From Ligustrum vulgare (taxonomy: Eukaryota; Streptophyta; Magnoliopsida; Lamiales; Oleaceae), in contig OY743169.1 of assembly GCA_963555705.1 (NCBI GenBank), positions 69,501 to 133,500 on the forward strand: 64,000 nucleotides of DNA. Direction: 5' to 3'. Positions 58,501 through 64,000 of the stretch are shown here, piece by piece. Both the position numbers and the translations under genes were made by a program. The notes under the pieces are model-generated. The model was not told the DNA's origin, ran no database searches, and saw only the letters and a program-made list of their open reading frames with translations. Positions within the stretch are counted from its first letter, which is position 1; each line of letters opens with the position of its first letter.

Positions 58501-60750
58501 CTTTAAAAAGGTTTTCCAATCCGGTTCTTTGTTGGATTCATTAAAATTGTTAGCTATGCATATGCATTAGCAGTAAATTTTTGACATGATTGTTTTTTCT
58601 TTTTTCCCCCTTGTGTAATAATTTGTAATAATATCGTACTGCACATTTAACTCCAGTTTTTTTCTTCAGCTTCAATAGGTTTTATCAAATTTCGTGAAAA
58701 TACCCCTACACATTTAATGGTTAGTCATTCTCTGAAGTACATGCTTATCCAGGTGATGCAATTTTTCAACAGACCGCGTTCTTGTAATGGGTACATTACA
58801 AGAAGTCAGTCCCACACGCAAAGTCCATATTACATGTAGCTTCGTCTCAAAATGAATACTGTGTAATAAGTATATACCGTTTGCTCTTTCATTACATTTT
58901 ATTTCCTTCTGCATTTTCAATTCAATCCACTGCACGTAGCTTAAATTATTTTTTTCAAAATTTTATTCACTGTCATAGCTGCAATTGTCTCTGTCACTAC
59001 TTTCAGGCTTGACTCCCCGTATTAAATCAACATCTTATTATTTGCACATACTTGTATGTTAATACTGGTATAAATTGAAAATAATATTTCCCTATAAAGC
59101 TTATTGAAGTGTACTTGGTTCCCTTTGTGCGAACTTTACAGGTTTTCAATTAGATAAAAAGTGAAGATTACTTCATCACAAATGAGTGATACCCAATAAC
59201 ATACTCATCCAAATATTACTTTTCTGGCCTATTACAGGTTTGTTCCGCTGCTTGCTCTTTTTTTCATAATTTCTTATACATTCTTCTCAACTTGATGTGT
59301 CATGTGCTACTTAGATGATGTTTGGATCTCGGGCCTATGAGTATTGATCAAAATGCAAATGAAGATAGAATTTAAGCCAAATGCAAGGAAAAAATTGAAA
59401 CATTGTGTGGTAGTGCATGTAATTGTTTATTATCGATTACTTGGGCTTCTTCACAAAATAAAATTATATATATCTTATAATTAATATATGCTCTATATAG
59501 TGACTGTTGTTGTTTTAGACTTATTGAAGGGTCAAACTTATCGATGCCAAAATATGCAAGGTTTATGAACTCATTATGTTTTTTTTTTTTTTTTTTAAGT
59601 TACTGGTTGCTAAAGGACAACCTTCTCCACCAACTCCTTCTCTGTCGTCTTTTGACAAGCCTGGGTCTTCAAAGTGCCAGCATGCATCTAAATCTCTTAC
59701 TCAGCTATCCGTTGTTGCATCAAACGCAATTAAAAGGTCTATGATTGATGCCTTGGAATAAGTAAGCATCACCAAGGAAGCTCAAGGTCCCATAATATTC
59801 AGCTATATCATATATGTTGCTACATCAAACACAATTTAAGGTATTGAATTGCATCAACTTTAGCTTCAACCAATTTTATTTTTTTTTGGAAATTTTTTTT
59901 ATTCATACATGATGCAACATATGAAGGAAAAGATTTCTTGTGAATATCAGACGTTAAGTATCTTATTTGTGTTTTAACACTATTACATTATCAAGTCATA
60001 AAATTTATTCTTACTGGTATCTGAGTGCAGTAAATTTTATGTGATTATGTTATGTTGAAAGTTTAAGAATTTCATATTTTAGCATCTGTTTGATAAAATA
60101 ATCTTTTTCGTTTATAAACATGTTTATAAACAACACAATTTTTCAAATCACTTTTTAAACACACACATTTTCTCTCTCCAATCTTCAAAAATTATTTTTT
60201 ACCTCGAAATCATAAATAAACAAGGAAACAGATTTCCTTGTGTTCTGATATTAGCTTAGGCTTGGGCAGCCATGGATGACTGCAACTCTATGTCCATTTG
60301 GGGGGTCCAATATGTTCCCATCCATTGAAGCCCTTGAGGAAAATTGCAATAACAGAATGCTGCAGTCGATTGGATTGGAAAGTGGAATTGGTCACTAGTG
60401 GCTTTTTTGGAAATTATAAAAGAGGGAATGAGTTTTGCTATTCATGTTTGTCCCATGCGTTTTTACACTTACTATTCATTATCTGGTTTTCGTAATATCC
60501 AAACTGTGCAAATAAATATCCTACAGTAAATTGAAATTGTCGGTCTAGAGATAAATATTGAAATCGTCGGTCTACACTCTAGAAATAAATATCCTGAAGT
60601 AAATTGAAATTGAACAAATATCTCGTCTCTCTCTAAAATTCATTTCCTTTAGTTTCTTTCTCCTCTTCGTGCTCACAGATTTCATATATTTCTCAGCTAT
60701 AGCTCTCACATAATTTCTCCCTCCTCATCGTCAATCTCTCTCTCGCTGCT
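55508..60750. other. Long AT-rich non-coding stretch
   Basis: No gene I can support. It includes many poly-T runs (for example 57,100-57,113 and 59,578-59,597). An isolated open, exon-like piece at about 59,600-59,760 (QPSPPTPSLSSFDKPGSS, then IKRSMIDALE) ends in a stop and is not recognised. The texture fits intergenic or large-intron DNA. Confidence 0.4.
58264..58320. repeat. Compound microsatellite (TTTC)n then (TG)n
   Basis: A TTTC tetranucleotide run at about 58,265-58,290, an interrupted T-rich spacer, then TG repeats at 58,302-58,320. Confidence 0.9.
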
Positions 60751-61775
60751 ATGCACCATAAACTGATCCAAGTAAGCCATTTTTTTTTACTGTAATTAAT
60801 AATTTCTTATGATTTGTAATGAAATTGAGCCAGTAATCGCTCTTGTTGCTGGTTAATCTTGAGGAAATCCTGCTCAATTCTTCTTGAGGGTTCTTCATAG
60901 TTTCTTTGATTTCTGCCATCATGTGTTAGATTAGGTGTTAGGACTTGCGTTTGATATCTGGGTCAATCGTTTTTATGTCTTATTTGTTCAAAATCAGCTC
61001 ATGATTTCTGTTATTAGCACGATGCCGATCAGGAACATCGTTCACCAAGGTCGAACAAAAGTCAACACCACTGCTTCTTCTCGGGTTCCTCTGCACTATT
61101 ACTGTAACGAAATCTCTCCTTCCCCCCTCTCTATATATAGATGTGTGCTTGTGTGTTTTCGTTTAAAATATGTGAAATATCTATCGTTTTTATAGGACCT
61201 ATACATTTTTTCTTTTCTTTTCTTTAGTATTCATTATTTGTGGTTATTCTTTCCATGATATTTAAAGATTCAGCTTTTTTTTTACTAGGCATTGATTATG
61301 TGAATGAAGGACAAAACACTACCGTAGTTATCAGCATTTTCATATTTGTTCATTTCTTCTTTTTCCTGTTATGGCGAGAAACTGGTGCTTCCTAGATATA
61401 AGAAGAATAAAATTTGATAACTTTCAAAAAAGAAACAAAATCTGGTTGTGGGTATTTTTGCAAAATTAGTTCCTCCAAGATGTTTTTAGTTAAAGTGTAT
61501 GTTGATCAAAGAGTAAAATGGAGGATATTTTTCAGCAAGAAGATAGAAGAAAACCCAGCTCAAACCGTGTAAAAAAGAGTCGAAAAAATTTAACAATCAA
61601 ACCAAGCAAGCATAAACTACCTCTGCAACACAATTATTATGAAGTTTCCCCCCTTCATTTATCCGTATAGTGCGAACCATATCTAACGGTTTTGTGGGTT
61701 TCTACATTTCTTTCAGATCTGAGTCTTTGTTCAGTGAATGATCAGATACTGCGCACTTCAAGGCCTAAACGTATT
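60751..61775 (+). CDS. Probable first coding exons of an unrecognised gene (partial)
   Basis: A CT-rich leader (about 60,640-60,750, TCTCTCTCTCGCTGCT) precedes an ATG at 60751. Exon 1 60751-60771 (donor GTAAGC), exon 2 60998-61103 (acceptor AATCAG, donor GTAACG) and exon 3 61717-61775 (acceptor TTTCAG, donor GTGAGT) join in frame to give 62 residues, MHHKLIQLMISVISTMPIRN and on, ending LRTSRPKRI. The continuous frame across three plausible splice pairs is the main support. I do not recognise the family. Later exons would be right of 61,775; a possible one is 62,914-62,965. The neighbouring PP2C is unrelated. Confidence 0.35.
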
Positions 61776-64000
61776 GTGAGTATTGTTCAATTCCATATCT
61801 GAAATTGAATAAGGCAGTTTTATCTTTTTTGGTTTTTTGATTCATATATTTAATTTCTATGTTTATTTACATTTTTTTCTGAGAACCAATCTTTTCTTTC
61901 ACAGTAAATAAATTTTGCATATTTTACCTTAAAATAAAAAATAAACTAATTTATAAACTAATATAGTGTTACCAAATTGAGGCTACGTTGTAGTTTATGA
62001 TGAGATTTTTAATGAACTAATCTTTTTCAAAAATCTGAATAAATTAATTTGTATATCTATTACGCATTTGGTAAAGTAGCACTTGTATGTTTAACCACCA
62101 ATTTTTCTATAATCTACGCTTTAAATCAGTAGTGGAAACACTCATTAAATATTGTCATCGAGTAAATTTTTTTTTTTTTTTAAAGGTTGGAATAAGGCTA
62201 AAGAATAGGGAAATAAACTTGTGGTATAAACTATGGACATTTTTTTTTTTATAATTTTTTATAAATTTGTCGCTATAAAGTATAATTTTTTTTTTTAAGG
62301 AATTTGCATTAATTAACGATTTTTTTTTTTTTTTTTGGTTACAATAATTATAACTGTACAGTTGTTTATGTAGAGTGGTTAAAAATGTGTTCCGAGTTTT
62401 GATTGAAGCCAAAAAATAGTGGTTTTCGACGTAGATAATAACAAGAGAGTAATATGTTTTGCTAAAAATACATAATTGAATAGTAGGTTAAAAATAATGT
62501 ATGTGGCGAAAAAGGAGCTAAATATAGAAGTGATAATCTATTGTATAGGAACGAAATTGTCATGATAAATTTGTAACTGGCAGTTGACAATTGAGCCTTA
62601 TATGTGCAACGAGTGCGCTGTGAACATTAATGAAATTGTTATTAAACTATTTTTTTGTTTTGGTTAAAACTAATTGTTGAAAAGTGGAGAAATACAAAAT
62701 GTATGTGGTGAAAGAGTTTATTTAAAATTTTGTATATAAAAAAAAAAAAAAAATTGATGTATAAGCTACTATATTTGGCATTAAAAAATATTTTGTTGGG
62801 ACGAAAGAATAATGTTTGAAGTATTTTGAGGAATCTAGCATAATGTAACTGTAAAATCTTTGTGATTTTTGGAATGTGGACTGTTATACTCTTCTTCATT
62901 TTCGCTGGCTAGGATATGTGTATTTTAGTGCTAATTGGAAGAAGCATTGTGTTGAAAACATATACGGTATGCCTAACATTTTTGAAATGATAATATCTAA
63001 ATCTGTTTTTCCAGTTGCAGTCTTATTTATTTCGAAGGTTTCATTTTGGTTTATGAATATTCCGTCTTTCTCATTTGATGCCAGGAATATTGGTTCAGAG
63101 GATTTTGTTATGGTAAGATTACATTTTTACACTATACAGTGGAATGAACTCGGTTGGGTGTATGCTGTCGATTCCTGATCCAAAGTAAAAAATGAATCCA
63201 GAAAGCCTGAATCTTTAGAGTATGGGAGTGATTATACCCCCAGCACCAATCAATTCATGCTTCAAATTATGTTAAGAAAACACATTTCGGAAATGTTAAG
63301 TTCCATATTTCATTTCCCTATAAAAGGAAGATCATTCTTTATGCTTGAAGTAGCATACCGAGTCTTGTCAATCTCATTGTCCTTCATTTCTAGGATACAT
63401 GTTAATCCACTTGTTTGTTGCATTTCCTAACAAAAATTTGCCTTAAAAAAAAATATTATTTGTAAAAGACCTCCAATTTACAAATTTGGCCCTATTTTAG
63501 GCTGTTATATGTATTAATTAAGTTTAAAGCTAATCCGTTCGTATGTCACTGTTTACTATAATTTGCATCACATTAGTGCATTTCGTTTGTTTCCCCTTAT
63601 ACATTCTTTTCACTTGTTTATTTACTATAATTTGCATCACATTATTGATGCCTAATCATTGCAAACCTTTCTGAATTTATTATTTCTCCATTATACAAGA
63701 CTGCTACTGTACTTGCTGTCCCCTGATGGCTTTCCTAATATCGTTCAAGCTGGTGGTATCAGAATTGCTTGGAAATAATATTCGAAACAGTTTTTCCATA
63801 CCACCAGGTTCAAATGCGTTGCAAAGTTCTTTGGCCCTTCCCAAATTGTAACTTTTATGTAGTCTTAATTAATTGTTATATGATACTACACAGCATTCTA
63901 TGATTTACTGTGTCTCTTCAGCTAATAATTCTTTATAGAAAAAATAAAATATGATTATATTATGATTCGGTTAATTCAATGACGCTAAATAATACAACAA
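61776..64000. other. AT-rich sequence, perhaps introns of the gene starting at 60,751
   Basis: Poly-T runs at about 62,166-62,181, 62,240-62,250 and 62,318-62,337. Short exon-like pieces with GT/AG edges occur (62,914-62,965; 63,086-63,113), but I cannot join them with confidence. Confidence 0.3.

Noticed and set aside
62155..62899. Minus-strand Lys/Phe-rich frames of 85 codons
   Set aside because: They are translations of poly-T and poly-A runs in low-complexity DNA.

Overview
This window is nuclear DNA from a flowering plant, most likely a eudicot. It is AT-rich, has GT-AG introns, and is packed with nested retrotransposons, a CACTA transposon and MITEs. It also holds a decayed insert of organelle DNA. 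One ordinary host gene can be read in full: a 5-exon protein phosphatase 2C at 40,533-43,793. The species cannot be told from what I see.

Region 1 (1-13,154) is the most unusual. It is a tandem LTR-internal-LTR-internal-LTR array with a period of 6,462 bp. The LTR is 3,174 bp with TGTAGCG...CGCTACA ends. The internal part is 3,288 bp and has an initiator-tRNA-Met-type primer site and a polypurine tract, both on the minus strand. There is no gag or pol. Each internal part instead carries, antisense to the retroelement, two intact intronless genes: a LOG-type cytokinin-activating phosphoribohydrolase (217 aa) and a 183-aa basic protein with a four-Cys finger that resembles the cysteine-rich nucleic-acid-binding proteins of some plant RNA viruses. 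Each gene has its own TATA-like box, and three structured repeats follow the LOG stop. I found only four base differences between the two units, so the array is young.

Region 2 (13,155-26,422) is older debris: the 3' part of a Ty3/gypsy element with protease remnant and LTR; about 3 kb of organelle-derived DNA with psbA (plastid) and rpl16 (mitochondrial) pseudogenes; a minus-strand gypsy gag with its LTR; a 5'-truncated Ty1/copia element with almost complete pol; and an LTR remnant related to the LOG-carrying family.

Region 3 (26,423-40,138) is a 13.7-kb CACTA transposon with TSD ACG. Inside it sits an 8.8-kb Athila-like gag-protease-only LTR element with TSD GTAAC.

Region 4 (40,139-44,893) holds the PP2C gene, which has an AP2C-like MAP-kinase docking motif and a large intron containing nested MITEs, followed by a CT-rich leader-like stretch.

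Region 5 (44,894-64,000) holds an 8.66-kb minus-strand copia element (TSD TCTTG) with near-identical LTRs but decayed coding sequence, a solo LTR (TSD TTTAT) with an array of paired TTACGGCCGTAA palindromes, and long AT-rich non-coding DNA. At 60.75-61.78 kb are the probable first coding exons of an unrecognised gene that runs to the right.
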